Counted from the first letter of the stretch, positions 17,253-25,984 are shown. The stretch is DNA of 59,877 bases from Pseudarthrobacter naphthalenicus (GCF_029076445.1 NZ_JARESG010000022.1:1-59877); one strand, 5' to 3'. Notes: generated from the sequence alone by a model not told the origin. Numbers and translations are program-made.

Positions 17253-17629
17253 GAGCCTTTGAGCCGTTCCATCTCGCGCCGGTCCTTCTTGGTGGGCCGT
17301 CCGGCGCCGCGGTCACGCTGCGGCAGTCCCAGCGCCGGTGCGACGGGGCGGGGCGGGGTGTGGTCCGTGAAGCAGTGCGATGCGGCCTCGGCACCCACCC
17401 GTTTGGCGATCAGGCGGCGGACCTCAAGGATGCGTTCGAAGCCGGACATGCGGATGGTCACGGTCTCACCCGTCACCAGCGTGGCCGAAGCTTTCGCGGG
17501 GCTGCCGTTGAGCCGCACATGGCCGGCCCGGCACGCGGCAGTGGCGGCGGAGCGGGTCTTGTAGGCGCGGATGGCCCACAGCCACGCATCAAGGCGGACG
17601 CTGGCGGGGGAGGCGGGAAGGCTGGTCAT
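17249..17629 (-). CDS. S4-domain RNA-binding protein, Hsp15-like
   Basis: A 126-residue protein with an N-terminal S4 RNA-binding domain: VRLDAWLWAIRAYKTRSAATAACRAGHVRLNG. The tail is basic and ends in GRPTKKDRREMERL, as in Hsp15 (HslR), which binds stalled 50S subunits carrying nascent tRNA-peptide and helps recycle them. Hsp15 in E. coli is about 130 residues, so the size fits. The ATG at 17629 is chosen since the S4 domain begins about ten residues later; the open frame upstream has no homology. It ends four bases into the convergent GIY-YIG-like gene. Confidence 0.85.
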   Translation of the reverse strand: MTSLPASPASVRLDAWLWAIRAYKTRSAATAACRAGHVRLNGSPAKASATLVTGETVTIRMSGFERILEVRRLIAKRVGAEAASHCFTDHTPPRPVAPALGLPQRDRGAGRPTKKDRREMERLKGS

Positions 17630-17672
17630 GGCTGGCACCGAGTATACGGCGTGGCGCATGCGTACCGGCAGT

Positions 17673-18671
17673 TCAGGGCGTGGCCAGCGGCAGGACGATC
17701 CGCATGGTGGTCCCGCCCGGGCCGGTGCTGGCGATCTCCACCGTCCCCCCGGCGGCAGCAGCCACATCGCGGACCAGCGCCAGCCCGATGCCGAAGCTGC
17801 GTTGCGCCCGGGTTCCGTCCGGACGCGCTGTCCTGACGAAGCGTTCAAAAATCCTGTCGCGTTCGACGCCGGTGATCCCGTTTCCCGTGTCCGTCACCGT
17901 GATCACCGCGTGCCGTTGGTCCGCTGCCGCGGCCAGGGTGATGGTCCCGCCGGCCGGAGTGTGCGCCAGGGCGTTGTCAGCCAGGGCGAGGATGGCCCGG
18001 CGGAGGCTGCTTTCGTCGATCCGGGCCAGCGGACGCGCGCCCGCCGTGACGGCCACGCTGACATCCTGACCGTCTGCGATGGTCCGGACACTTTCCGCCA
18101 CAGCCTCCACCACTCCCGCCACGTCAATCGGCTCCGCCGGGATTTCTGCGGCGTCTCCCGTGGCCGCCAGGAGCAGTTCGTTAACAATGGCCGTCAGGGC
18201 CGAGGTGTCCTGGCGGATCCGGGCCAGCGCCTGCCCCGGTTTTGATTGGGGCGGGGTATCGCGCTGGGCCAGCTGGATCCGGGCATCCAGGATTGCCAGC
18301 GGCGTACGCAGTTCGTGGCTGGCGTCCTGGACGAACCGGCGCTGCAGGGCCATCGCGGCACCCAGTGGTTCGATGGCGCTGCGGGCACTGAACCAGCCGA
18401 TTACCCCGGCAAGGACGATCCCTGCCGCACCGGCGATGATCAGGGCTTTGAGCAGGTCCTTGTAATCAAGGTACGCAAAGTCGGCGGCCGGGTTGGAGGT
18501 GCCGGGCAGTTCCGGGTGGGACAGCTGGTTGGTCAGGTAGATCGCGGCTCCTGCGAGCAGGCAGAGGACCATCACGGCGCAGGCGGCACTGATGCGCACG
18601 GCGATCCGCAGTGAGGCCTTGCGGAGGGTGGCCCGGTCCGGGTCTGCCGCGGCCCGGCGTCGTTCATTCAT
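17673..18671 (-). CDS. Two-component sensor histidine kinase
   Basis: This 332-residue kinase has two membrane helices (about 27-48 and 76-93) with a short external loop of about 27 residues that contains HPELPGTSNP. A HAMP-like linker follows. The phosphoacceptor His119 is in QDASHELRTPLAIL. The ATPase has N-box LADNALAHTP, G1 DTGNGI, F-box IFERF and G2 FGIGLALVR. The loop is as short as those of intramembrane-sensing or QseC/PmrB-like kinases. The start overlaps the response regulator stop by eight bases (ATGAATGA), so the pair is translationally coupled. It is the last gene of the PAP2 - DedA - regulator - kinase cluster. Confidence 0.92.
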   Translation of the reverse strand: MNERRRAAADPDRATLRKASLRIAVRISAACAVMVLCLLAGAAIYLTNQLSHPELPGTSNPAADFAYLDYKDLLKALIIAGAAGIVLAGVIGWFSARSAIEPLGAAMALQRRFVQDASHELRTPLAILDARIQLAQRDTPPQSKPGQALARIRQDTSALTAIVNELLLAATGDAAEIPAEPIDVAGVVEAVAESVRTIADGQDVSVAVTAGARPLARIDESSLRRAILALADNALAHTPAGGTITLAAAADQRHAVITVTDTGNGITGVERDRIFERFVRTARPDGTRAQRSFGIGLALVRDVAAAAGGTVEIASTGPGGTTMRIVLPLATP

Positions 18672-19332
18672 GGCCGTCCCCGATCTGGTAGCCCACGCCG
18701 TGGACGGTGCGGATCACATTCCGGGAAATCTTTCGGCGCAGGTGGTGGACATACGTGTCGATCACGCCGGGCTGGTCGGTGGAGGGGAACACGGCGCCGA
18801 TGAGCTCGTCCCGGCTGAAAACGCGGTCCGGCTCCGTCGCGAGGGCTGCCAGCAGCTCGCACTCCTTCGCGGTCAGCGTCACCAATGGACCATAAACGGA
18901 CCGCACGGAACGGCCCACGGCGTTCAGTTCCCAGTCGCCGATACTCATCGTGGGCTGTGCGTAACTGCGGGTCAGCGCGCGCAGCCGCGCACCCAGCTCG
19001 CCGGCGTCGAACGGTTTGGTCATGTAGTCATTCGCGCCGGCGTCCAGGCCCCGGACCTTCTCATCCGTTGCGCCCAGCGCCGTGAGGATCAGCACCGGCG
19101 TCGAAATCCCTTTCGCCCGGAGGGCGCTGATCAGGGCGATGCCGTCCATGCCGGGAAGGCCGCGGTCGATCACCATGACGTCCCAGGGTTCCCCGAGGGC
19201 GGCCCCCAGGCCGGTCCGGCCGTCCGCTACCAGGCTGATCCGGTAATCGCTTTCCAGGAGCTCGGCAATAAGCGGGCCCAGGACCGGATCGTCCTCGACC
19301 AGAAGCAGGGACGGCCGGGCATCTGTTGTCAT
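18664..19332 (-). CDS. OmpR/PhoB-family response regulator
   Basis: A 222-residue regulator. The receiver has acidic residues in LVEDD (11-15), phosphoacceptor Asp56 in VIDRGLPGMDG, a Thr in LILTAL and Lys in YMTKPF. The C-terminal winged helix runs VTLTAKECELLAALATEPDRVFSRDELI and VDTYVHHLRRKI-like sequence. This architecture matches the PmrA/QseB/TctD branch. The ATG at 19332 is the start; a longer frame begins inside the upstream dedA gene. The tandem CTTAAG box in front of the cluster at 20929-20945 is exactly the kind of site this branch binds, so the regulator may control its own operon. Confidence 0.92.
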   Translation of the reverse strand: MTTDARPSLLLVEDDPVLGPLIAELLESDYRISLVADGRTGLGAALGEPWDVMVIDRGLPGMDGIALISALRAKGISTPVLILTALGATDEKVRGLDAGANDYMTKPFDAGELGARLRALTRSYAQPTMSIGDWELNAVGRSVRSVYGPLVTLTAKECELLAALATEPDRVFSRDELIGAVFPSTDQPGVIDTYVHHLRRKISRNVIRTVHGVGYQIGDGHE

Positions 19333-19336
19333 GGGG

Positions 19337-20035
19337 CTATTCTTCCGTGACCAGCTCTTCCATGGGCTGATTCCCGGGTTCTTCGGCCGGTTCGCCGCTG
19401 GTGCGCTTGTTCTTCCGGCTCTTAAGGTACTCAATGCCCCACGGGATGACGGAGATCAGGACCATGGCCACCGCAATCAGGTCGATGTTGTTGGCGATGA
19501 TGTCGAAGTGCCCCAGCCAGGAACCCAGCAGGATCACCGACGCCGACCACGCCACCGCGCCCACAATGTTCCAGAGGGCGAACTTCCGGTACGTGTAGTG
19601 GGCTATGCCCGCAGCCAGCGGGGCGTAGGTGCGCACGATCGGCACGAAGCGGGCCATCACCACCGCGCCACCGCCGTGCCGGTGGAAGAACTCTTCAGTC
19701 CGGGTCAGGTGCGAGGTCTTCAGGATCCGGGCATCATCCTTGAACCACCGGCGGCCGAACTTCCGGCCGAGGAAGTAGCCCACCTGGTCCCCTGCCACCG
19801 CCGCGACGGAGACGACGCCGATCAGGAGCGGGAGGGTGAGGTTCAGCTGCTGATGGAGCAGCCCCGCCGTGAAGAGGAGCGAGTCCCCGGGCAGGAACGG
19901 GAAGAGGACACCGGATTCGATGAAGACCATCCCGGCGATGACCGCCAGGGCGGCCGGTCCCAGGCCCTCAAGGAGGCCCGCCGGATCCAGCGGTGAAGAG
20001 GCGGCTACCGTGGCCAGTGCATGAAATGTCTGCAT
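19337..20035 (-). CDS. DedA-family membrane protein
   Basis: A 232-residue DedA protein. The signature FIESGVLFPFLPGDSLLFTAG near residue 40 and MARFVPIVRTYAPLAAGIAHYTYRKF (family pattern RF-P-VR---P--AG) near 135 are clear. The acidic tail is unusual: GEPAEEPGNQPMEELVTEE. It is far closer to the E. coli DedA consensus than the copy at 13648-14268. DedA proteins recycle undecaprenyl phosphate or flip lipids and are needed for polymyxin resistance in some bacteria. It lies between the PAP2 phosphatase and the response regulator, four bases from the latter, so co-transcription is likely. The start ATG at 20035 follows AAAGG. Confidence 0.9.
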   Translation of the reverse strand: MQTFHALATVAASSPLDPAGLLEGLGPAALAVIAGMVFIESGVLFPFLPGDSLLFTAGLLHQQLNLTLPLLIGVVSVAAVAGDQVGYFLGRKFGRRWFKDDARILKTSHLTRTEEFFHRHGGGAVVMARFVPIVRTYAPLAAGIAHYTYRKFALWNIVGAVAWSASVILLGSWLGHFDIIANNIDLIAVAMVLISVIPWGIEYLKSRKNKRTSGEPAEEPGNQPMEELVTEE

Positions 20036-20061
20036 GATGCCTTTCTAGGGCTGAAAAGTCT

Positions 20062-20865
20062 TTAAGGCAGGAACGGACGCGTGACCGCGTTCACCGGTAC
20101 CCGCTGCCACACCCGGGGCGCCAGCCAGTTCCAGCACCCGCTCACCAGGATCACAGCTGCGGTGCCCGCCAGCAGCGACCCGGCGACGTCGGACGGGTAA
20201 TGGACGCCGATGTACAGCCGCGACCACGCCACCAGGGCCACCACCACCACGCCGGCAACGGCCGCAAACTTGGCCCGGCGCGTCCCGCGGGCCAGGAAAT
20301 ACACGGCGAAGGCAAGGGTCACGGCGAACGTGACGTGGCCGCTCGGGAAACTGTCCGCACCGTTTTCCGGGGCCAGCGGATCGAACAGCAACGCGGAATC
20401 CGGGCGCTGCCTGGCCACCAGGACCTTGAAGAATTCGCTCGCCGCCCAGCCGGACACGGCCACCAGGCCAAACGCGACAGCATTGACGGGGGCCCGGCGC
20501 ACCAGGAGCAGGAACAACGCGACGGCGGCGATCAGCAAAACCCCGGTGACGGGTCCAAACAGCACATTCAGGGCCATGGCCACGCCGGTCAGCAGGGCAA
20601 CGTGATGCCGGCTGAGGCTCTGGTCCACGCCGAGCTCGTCGGTGCTGATACCCGGAACGTCGGCAACGGTGATGCCAAGAGCCACCACGGCAGCCGCCAG
20701 GACGATCCCCCACAGGGCCCAGAGGCGGGGCCGGGGCAGGGCAAGAAGCCGCGTGCTTGCGCCGTTTGGGGTGCGGGTTCGGCTGGCGTCCGTCTGGGTG
20801 GCGTCCGCACGGACGGTGTCTGCAGGAGAAGGGGGCAAACTCTGGCTGTGGACGGTCTCAGGCAT
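20062..20865 (-). CDS. PAP2-family lipid phosphatase
   Basis: A 267-residue membrane protein with six predicted helices and the three PAP2 motifs: KVLVARQRP (K-x6-RP), SFPSGHVTF (PSGH) and SRLYIGVHYPSDV (S-R-x5-H-x3-D). All catalytic residues are present. Members remove phosphate from undecaprenyl pyrophosphate, phosphatidic acid or phosphatidylglycerol phosphate on the outer face of the membrane. The ATG at 20865 follows GGAG; a TTG one codon earlier is ignored. It is the first gene of the cluster with dedA and the two-component genes, so the operon joins lipid-carrier handling with signal sensing. Confidence 0.9.
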   Translation of the reverse strand: MPETVHSQSLPPSPADTVRADATQTDASRTRTPNGASTRLLALPRPRLWALWGIVLAAAVVALGITVADVPGISTDELGVDQSLSRHHVALLTGVAMALNVLFGPVTGVLLIAAVALFLLLVRRAPVNAVAFGLVAVSGWAASEFFKVLVARQRPDSALLFDPLAPENGADSFPSGHVTFAVTLAFAVYFLARGTRRAKFAAVAGVVVVALVAWSRLYIGVHYPSDVAGSLLAGTAAVILVSGCWNWLAPRVWQRVPVNAVTRPFLP

Positions 20866-20928
20866 CAAATACTCCGGCTCGCTTTCTGCGGCCGGCCGGC
20901 CGCTTCAGGACCAGTCTTTCCCAGGGCC

Positions 20929-20945
20929 CTTAAGGAATCCTTAAG
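20929..20945. promoter_or_regulatory. CTTAAG direct-repeat box, candidate response-regulator site
   Basis: The sequence CTTAAGGAATCCTTAAG contains two CTTAAG hexamers whose starts are 11 bases apart (20929 and 20940). It is also an 8-bp perfect inverted repeat. PmrA/QseB-type OmpR regulators bind CTTAA-N6-CTTAA, the same spacing. It lies about 64 bases upstream of the PAP2 start, the first gene of the cluster that encodes such a regulator. Binding by the neighbouring regulator is inferred. Confidence 0.55.
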
Positions 20946-21004
20946 AATGAAGTACGCCATGGAGTGCCCGGCGTCTTCCAAGGAACGTCCCTTAACCTTG
21001 GCCT

Positions 21005-21889
21005 GTGCCCCCCTTCGAAGTTGTCTTAGGTGCCTGGCAGGCCGACTGGGCCGCCCTGATTCTCATTGTTTCCGCCGGCGTGCTGTACGCGCTCGGCATC
21101 CGGACGGCAGCGGCCCGTGGCCGCCGGTGGCCATGGTGGCGGACCGTGGCGTTCTACTTACTGGGCCTGGGATCACTGACGGTCCTGACCTGCGGCTTTC
21201 CCGGCGTCTACAGTGCGGAACTCCGTTGGGCGTTCACGCTGAAGATCTCCCTGCTGCTTTTTGTGGTGCCGTTGCTGATTGGGCTGGGGAAACCTATTTC
21301 CCTGGCCCGTGCGGCGCTTCCGGCCGCGGGCATCGCGCGGTTGAACGCCGTGCTGTCCCACTCGATGGTGCGTTTTTTCAGCAATTCACTGGCCGCCCCG
21401 CTGCTGGGGCTGGCCCTCTTTGCGACGTTCCTGACGCCGTTCTTCTACACCCTGAGGACGGATCCGGTGGCGGCGGCCCTGCTGACCGTAGGTGTCCCGT
21501 TGCTGGGCCTCCTGATGGCGCTGCCGATCATTGAGGAGGCGGACTTCCAGCGGTCCAGCGCCTTCATCACGCTCGAATTCGTCTTTGTTTTCATCGAGCT
21601 GCTGGTGGACGCCGTCCCCGGGATCCTGCTGCGCCTCAACGGCCAGGTGCTGGACCATGTGACCACCGTGGCGGGCTCGGCGCCGGCCTGGTTCCCGGGC
21701 GCCCTCCGCGATCAGCAGCTTGCCGGGGATCTCCTCTGGTTCATCTGCGAAATTGTGGACCTGCCGCTGATCATCCTGATGTTCATGCGTTTCTCACGGA
21801 GCGACAAGCGCGAGGCCCGCAGCTTCGACGACCTCACGGACCAGGAACTGGACGGCCTCAACGCCGAGCACCTCAGGCGCGGCCGCTAA
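21005..21889 (+). CDS. Cytochrome c oxidase assembly protein, CtaG (caa3) family
   Basis: A 294-residue membrane protein with about seven helices, of the caa3_CtaG family, which helps deliver copper to cytochrome c oxidase in Gram-positives. Typical segments are LTVLTCGFPGVYSAELRWAF (near 58-77), SLLLFVVPLLIGLGKP, then LPIIEEADFQRSSAF and DLLWFICEIVDLPLIILM. It starts at a GTG with only a weak ribosome binding site, so the start is uncertain. It is divergent from the PAP2 operon and its last four bases (CTAA) overlap the stop of the convergent GntR gene. Whether it serves an oxidase elsewhere cannot be seen here. Confidence 0.82.
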   Translation: MPPFEVVLGAWQADWAALILIVSAGVLYALGIRTAAARGRRWPWWRTVAFYLLGLGSLTVLTCGFPGVYSAELRWAFTLKISLLLFVVPLLIGLGKPISLARAALPAAGIARLNAVLSHSMVRFFSNSLAAPLLGLALFATFLTPFFYTLRTDPVAAALLTVGVPLLGLLMALPIIEEADFQRSSAFITLEFVFVFIELLVDAVPGILLRLNGQVLDHVTTVAGSAPAWFPGALRDQQLAGDLLWFICEIVDLPLIILMFMRFSRSDKREARSFDDLTDQELDGLNAEHLRRGR

Positions 21890-22545
21890 GCGACCAGGTT
21901 CGCGGCCGCGGTATCCATGTGTTCCCGGATGGTATTGCGGGCCAAGGTGGCATCGCCGGTCTCGATCGCCGCCACGATGTCGTAGTGCCGGTCCACGCTC
22001 ATGTTCATGACGCCCTTGTCCTGGCCCGCGAACATGATGGACATCCGTATGGAGCCCTCCAGTGACTCCCAGGAATGCAGCAGGGTTTCGTTGCCGGTCA
22101 GCCGGCACAGGGTCCGGTGGAATTCCAGGTCAGACTCAACCCGTTCCTGCAGTCCGGCCTTTTCCGCAGCGGCCATGGCATCGATGGCGGACTTCAGCGA
22201 GGCGATGGCCTGCTGGCGGTCGGAGAGTTCGCACAGCGTCCGGGCAGCCAGGGACTCCAGCGCAGCCCGGACCGAGTAGATGTCCCGGATTTCCTTGGCA
22301 TCAAGGTGCCGCACGGAGAGCCTGCCGCGTGGTCCGGCGGAGAGCAGTCCCTCCTGTTCCAGCTGGCGCAGGGCTTCGCGAAGGGTGCCGCGGCTGATCT
22401 GGAGCATCTCGGAGAGCTCCGTTTCCACCAGGTGCCGGCCGGGCTCCAGCTCACCGCTGGTGATGGCGGCACGCAGTGCGGCAAGGGCCTGCTCGCGGAG
22501 GCTCCTCTTCTGCAGTCCCAGCAGCGGTGCTGTAGCTCCGGCCAT
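21886..22545 (-). CDS. GntR-family (FCD) regulator of the tetrose/polyol regulon
   Basis: A 219-residue regulator with winged helix at about 15-75 (VETELSEMLQISRGTLREALRQLEQEGLL, then GPRGRLSVRHL) and an FCD domain with SDLEFHRTLCRLTGN and VDRHYDIVAAIETGD. The start is the ATG at 22545 after TTGAGG; a TTG start five codons earlier would lie on that site. Two palindromes (22570-22598) sit right upstream, and related half-sites occur in the divergent promoter region at 25985-26067. The natural inference is that this protein represses itself, the transporter-transketolase operon and the isomerase-kinase operon, and responds to a sugar phosphate or acid of that pathway. Confidence 0.9.
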   Translation of the reverse strand: MAGATAPLLGLQKRSLREQALAALRAAITSGELEPGRHLVETELSEMLQISRGTLREALRQLEQEGLLSAGPRGRLSVRHLDAKEIRDIYSVRAALESLAARTLCELSDRQQAIASLKSAIDAMAAAEKAGLQERVESDLEFHRTLCRLTGNETLLHSWESLEGSIRMSIMFAGQDKGVMNMSVDRHYDIVAAIETGDATLARNTIREHMDTAAANLVA

Positions 22546-22569
22546 GATGTATGTCCTCAATGTCAGTGG

Positions 22570-22598
22570 TCGACTGTTTACAGTCGATCTGTTAACAG
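22570..22598. promoter_or_regulatory. GntR operator pair in front of the regulator gene
   Basis: TCGACTGTTTACAGTCGA at 22570-22587 is a palindrome with 8-bp perfect arms. CTGTTAACAG at 22589-22598 is a second perfect palindrome that overlaps the same motif. Both lie 25-53 bases upstream of the regulator ATG. The core GACTGTTAACA recurs three times between the two divergent target operons, so a shared regulator is likely. Confidence 0.75.
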
Positions 22599-22663
22599 TC
22601 GATGTTACGGCAGAAGCGCGGCGCCGGGGTGGGTTCGGCGCCGCGCTTCTGGTGGATTTCTTC

Positions 22664-23662
22664 CTACTTCAGTTCTGCGAGTACTTTTGCCACGATTTTT
22701 TGGATGCTCAGTCCGTAGCGGTCGTGGAGGGTGGGGAGGGCTCCGGCGTCGAGGAACTGGTCCGGCAGCGCGATGGGCACCACCCGCTTTCCCAGCCCTG
22801 CGGTGACGACGGCGGAGGCCACGGTTTCGAAGAGGCCACCGATCACGCTGTGGTTTTCCAGGGTGACGGCCAAGCGGTCGGTGTTGAGTTCGGCGAGGAC
22901 GGTTTCGGCGTCGAACGGTTTGATTGTGGGAGTGTGCACGACGGCGACGTCCACGTTGTGTGCCGCCAGGACCTTGGCTGCGTCCAGGGCGCGCATGGTC
23001 ATGAGCCCGGAGGAAACGAACACGACGTCGTTCCCACCGCGCAGGATCTTGGCTTTGCCCAGTTCGAAGGTGTAGCCGTACTCGTCCAGGACGGTGGGCA
23101 CGTTCCCGCGCAGCAGCCGGAGGTAAGTGGGGCCTTCGGAGGCGGCGAGCTGGGGGACGGCCTGTTCGATGTCGATCGAGTCGCAGGGGTCCACGATGGT
23201 CAGGTTGGGCATGCCGCGGAAGATCGCCATGTCCTCGGTGGCCTGGTGGCTGGGTCCGTACCCGGTGGTCAGGCCGGGCAGGCCGCCCACGATGTTCACG
23301 TTCAGGTTCGGCTCGGCCGAGTCCAGGCACAGGAAGTCGTAGGCGCGGCGGGCGGCGAACACGGAGTAGGTGGACGCGAACGGGACGAGTCCGGTTTCGG
23401 CCAGGCCGGCGGCGGCGCCGAAGAGCAGCTGTTCGGCCATCCCCATCTGGAAGAACCGTTCCGGGAAGGCCTGGGCGAAGATGTGCATGTCCGTGTACTT
23501 GCCCAGGTCCGCGGTGAGCCCGACAACTTTGTCGTTCTCCTGTGCGGCTTTGACCAAGGCGTGGCCGAACGGTGCGGACGCGGTCTTCTGGCCGGGTTCG
23601 GCGAAGGACGCGATCATCGCCGAGGTCTTGAGCTTTGGTTTGGCGGCGGCGGTGGTGCTCAC
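22664..23662 (-). CDS. Transketolase, C-terminal (pyrimidine-binding) subunit
   Basis: A 332-residue protein covering the Pyr and C-terminal domains of transketolase. It starts TSAMIASFAEPGQKTASAPFG, has the Glu-containing ThDP-binding strand FQMGMAEQLLFGAAAGLAETG (catalytic Glu in AEQ) and FASTYSVFAARRAYDFL. The C-terminal domain has VTLENHSVIGGLFETVAS. The GTG at 23662 starts after GGAG and overlaps the previous stop as GTGA, so the two subunits are made together. Split transketolases occur in several accessory sugar pathways, such as the apulose-4-phosphate transketolase. Here it probably transfers a two-carbon unit to erythrose 4-phosphate, or cleaves the pathway ketose phosphate. Confidence 0.9.
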   Translation of the reverse strand: MSTTAAAKPKLKTSAMIASFAEPGQKTASAPFGHALVKAAQENDKVVGLTADLGKYTDMHIFAQAFPERFFQMGMAEQLLFGAAAGLAETGLVPFASTYSVFAARRAYDFLCLDSAEPNLNVNIVGGLPGLTTGYGPSHQATEDMAIFRGMPNLTIVDPCDSIDIEQAVPQLAASEGPTYLRLLRGNVPTVLDEYGYTFELGKAKILRGGNDVVFVSSGLMTMRALDAAKVLAAHNVDVAVVHTPTIKPFDAETVLAELNTDRLAVTLENHSVIGGLFETVASAVVTAGLGKRVVPIALPDQFLDAGALPTLHDRYGLSIQKIVAKVLAELK

Positions 23663-24597
23663 TTGGTGTCTCCTTCGGCGGTTTCGTATCCGGCGGTCAG
23701 CTGTTCGCGGCAGGTCTGCCATTCGTGTTCTTCGATGCGCATGAAGTGTGCTTTCTCGCGCTCCTCAAGGAGCGGCACGCCGCGGCCTACCTTCGTGTCG
23801 CACAGGATCACGGAGGGGCGTCCGACGGCGGCGGCCTGGTTTGCTGCGTTGTCGAACGCTGCGAGCAGCGCGCCGACGTCGTTTCCGTCCACGCGCTGGG
23901 TGTACCAGCCGAAGGATTCCCACTTTTCGGTGACGGGTTCGGTGCGGAGGACGGTGTCGGTCTTCCCGTCGGCCTGCAGGGCGTTGATGTCCACCATGGC
24001 GGTGAGGTTGCCGAGCTGGTGGTGGTGCGCGCCCATCGCCGCTTCCCAGGTGGAGCCCTCGTCCAGTTCGCCATCCGAGAGGAAGTTGTAGATCCTTGCC
24101 GTGGAGTTCTGGTAGCGCAGGCCGAGGGCCATGCCCACGGCGATGGTCAGGCCGTGGCCCAGGGAGCCGCCGGAGATTTCCATGCCCGGGGTGTAGGTGG
24201 ACATTCCGGACATCGGCAGGCGGGAATCGTCGGAGCCGTAGGTTTCGAGTTCTTCCACGGGGACGATGCCGGCCTCGGCCAGGGCTGCGTAGTGGCCGAT
24301 GGCGTAGTGGCCTGTGGAGAGCAGGAATCGGTCCCGGGCTTCCCACTCCGGGTCTTCGGGGCGGTAGCGGAGCTGGTCCGAGTAGACGGTGGCGAGCATG
24401 TCCGCCGCGCCGAGGGCCTGGCCCACGTAGCCCTGGCCCTGGACCTCGCCCATGTTCAGGGCGTGGTGGCGGATCCGGTAGGCGGCGGCACTGACGCGGT
24501 GCAGGCGTTCGGCGGCAGTTTCCTGGGTCATGCGTTCCTTCTGCGGGAGTTCAGGCGTGTGCGGTTCGTGAAGCTTCAGGTCCGGGGTGGTGGTCAT
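23659..24597 (-). CDS. Transketolase, N-terminal (PP-binding) subunit
   Basis: A 312-residue protein equal to the N-terminal ThDP pyrophosphate-binding domain of transketolase: GQGYVGQALGAADMLATVY, then STGHYAIGHYAAL, then SGMSTYTPGMEISGGSLGHG, which are standard. The ThDP Mg motif reads SDGELDEGSTWEAA with a Ser in place of the first Gly of GDG, followed by NLTAMVDIN. Together with the next gene it makes one enzyme of normal size (about 640 residues). The ATG at 24597 shares one base with the transporter stop (TGATG). It is far from the household transketolase, which is not in this window. Confidence 0.9.
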   Translation of the reverse strand: MTTTPDLKLHEPHTPELPQKERMTQETAAERLHRVSAAAYRIRHHALNMGEVQGQGYVGQALGAADMLATVYSDQLRYRPEDPEWEARDRFLLSTGHYAIGHYAALAEAGIVPVEELETYGSDDSRLPMSGMSTYTPGMEISGGSLGHGLTIAVGMALGLRYQNSTARIYNFLSDGELDEGSTWEAAMGAHHHQLGNLTAMVDINALQADGKTDTVLRTEPVTEKWESFGWYTQRVDGNDVGALLAAFDNAANQAAAVGRPSVILCDTKVGRGVPLLEEREKAHFMRIEEHEWQTCREQLTAGYETAEGDTK

Positions 24598-25934
24598 CAG
24601 ACGCTCACCGTGTTGGGGGTGCTTTTGGTGGCCTCATCCGCGAGCTGGCGCTCACGCTTGCCCCAGGTTTCGCGGGTGGCTACCGCGGCCCAGAGGCCGA
24701 TGGCGGCGTAGGCGCCGAAGAGGAGCGCCGGGCCCATCCAGCCCAGGGCAACGAACAGCAGGGTGGTGATGAACGGGGTGAACCCGGAGACCATGGCCGA
24801 GATCTGGTAAGCCAGGCTGGCGCCGGAAGCGCGGGTCCGGGCCTGGAAGAGCTCGGGGAACCAGGCGCCCTGGGCGCCGGCAAGGGAGTTCTGGCAGACG
24901 GCGTAGGAGATGACCAGGGTGGCGATGATGAAGAAGAACATGCCGGTGTTCACCAGCAGGAACATGGGGACCGCAAACACCACGGCGAAGGCGCAGGACC
25001 AGAGGTAGACGGGCCGGCGGCCGATCCGGTCGGTCAGGCGGGCCCATGCCTGGGTGGCGAAAATGCCGATGGCGGAGGCGATGCAGAGGGCAACCAGGGT
25101 CTGGGTCTTATCGGCCAGGTGCTGGCTGTTGAGGTAGGAAATCATGTAGGTGATGGAGACGGCGTAGCCTGCGGTCTCGGCCACGCGGAGGCCGATGCCC
25201 TTCACAATGTTGCGCCAGTCGGTCCTGATGACCTCCACGATGGGGGACTTGACGATGTCGCCGCTGTCCTTGACCTCATCGAAAACGGGGGACTCGGGCA
25301 CCTTGGAGCGGATGATCAGGCCCACGATCACCAGGATGATGCTGGCGAGGAAGGGGATGCGCCAGGCGAGTTCGCCGCCGAAGTTCACACTGACCAGGAA
25401 GACGAGGTTGGCCAGCAGCAGGCCCACGGGGAAGCCGGCCTGGACGATGCCGGTGTACTTGCCCTTGGATTTCCACGGTGCGTGCTCGTAGCTCATCAGG
25501 ATGGCGCCGCCCCACTCGGCACCGAATGCCAGGCCCTGGACGATGCGGACGAAGACCAGCAGGGCCGGAGCCAGCAGGCCAACCTGTCCGTAGGTGGGGA
25601 GCAGGCCGATCAGGAACGTGGCCACGCCCATGAGGATGAGCGAGGCGACCAGCACGGGCTTGCGGCCCACCTTGTCGCCGAGGTGGCCGCCGATGATGCC
25701 GCCGAGGGGACGGGCGGCGAAGCCGACGCCGAGGGTGGCGAACGCTGCCAGCGTGCCCGTCACCGGATCGCCGGTGGGGAAGAATGCCGTGCCGAAGTAC
25801 AGGGCGGCTGCCGTGCCGAACCCGATGAAGTCGTAGGTTTCGATGACGGCGCCAACGCCGGAGCCGATTGCGACGCGCCTGGCGTCTTTGGTGCCATGCA
25901 CGTGGCCGCGCATTTTCAGAGCTTCATTGCCCAT
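24597..25934 (-). CDS. MFS transporter, metabolite:H+ symporter (MHS) family
   Basis: A 445-residue, 12-helix major facilitator. GAVIETYDFIGFGTAAALYFG near the start, the loop GGHLGDKVGRKPVLV, and FGAEWGGAILMSYEHAP are typical of the MHS group (ShiA, KgtP, ProP relatives). These symport organic acids, shikimate, betaines or similar small molecules. Here, as the first gene of the split-transketolase operon and under the GntR operators, it presumably imports the pathway substrate. It starts at ATG 25934 after AAAGGGA. MHS proteins more often carry acids than polyols, which leaves room for a sugar acid as substrate. Confidence 0.88.
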   Translation of the reverse strand: MGNEALKMRGHVHGTKDARRVAIGSGVGAVIETYDFIGFGTAAALYFGTAFFPTGDPVTGTLAAFATLGVGFAARPLGGIIGGHLGDKVGRKPVLVASLILMGVATFLIGLLPTYGQVGLLAPALLVFVRIVQGLAFGAEWGGAILMSYEHAPWKSKGKYTGIVQAGFPVGLLLANLVFLVSVNFGGELAWRIPFLASIILVIVGLIIRSKVPESPVFDEVKDSGDIVKSPIVEVIRTDWRNIVKGIGLRVAETAGYAVSITYMISYLNSQHLADKTQTLVALCIASAIGIFATQAWARLTDRIGRRPVYLWSCAFAVVFAVPMFLLVNTGMFFFIIATLVISYAVCQNSLAGAQGAWFPELFQARTRASGASLAYQISAMVSGFTPFITTLLFVALGWMGPALLFGAYAAIGLWAAVATRETWGKRERQLADEATKSTPNTVSV

Positions 25935-25984
25935 TGCTGGATCCCTTTCGAAAAGCGTTCCCGTGCTTCCGCCGGGCCGCTGTG

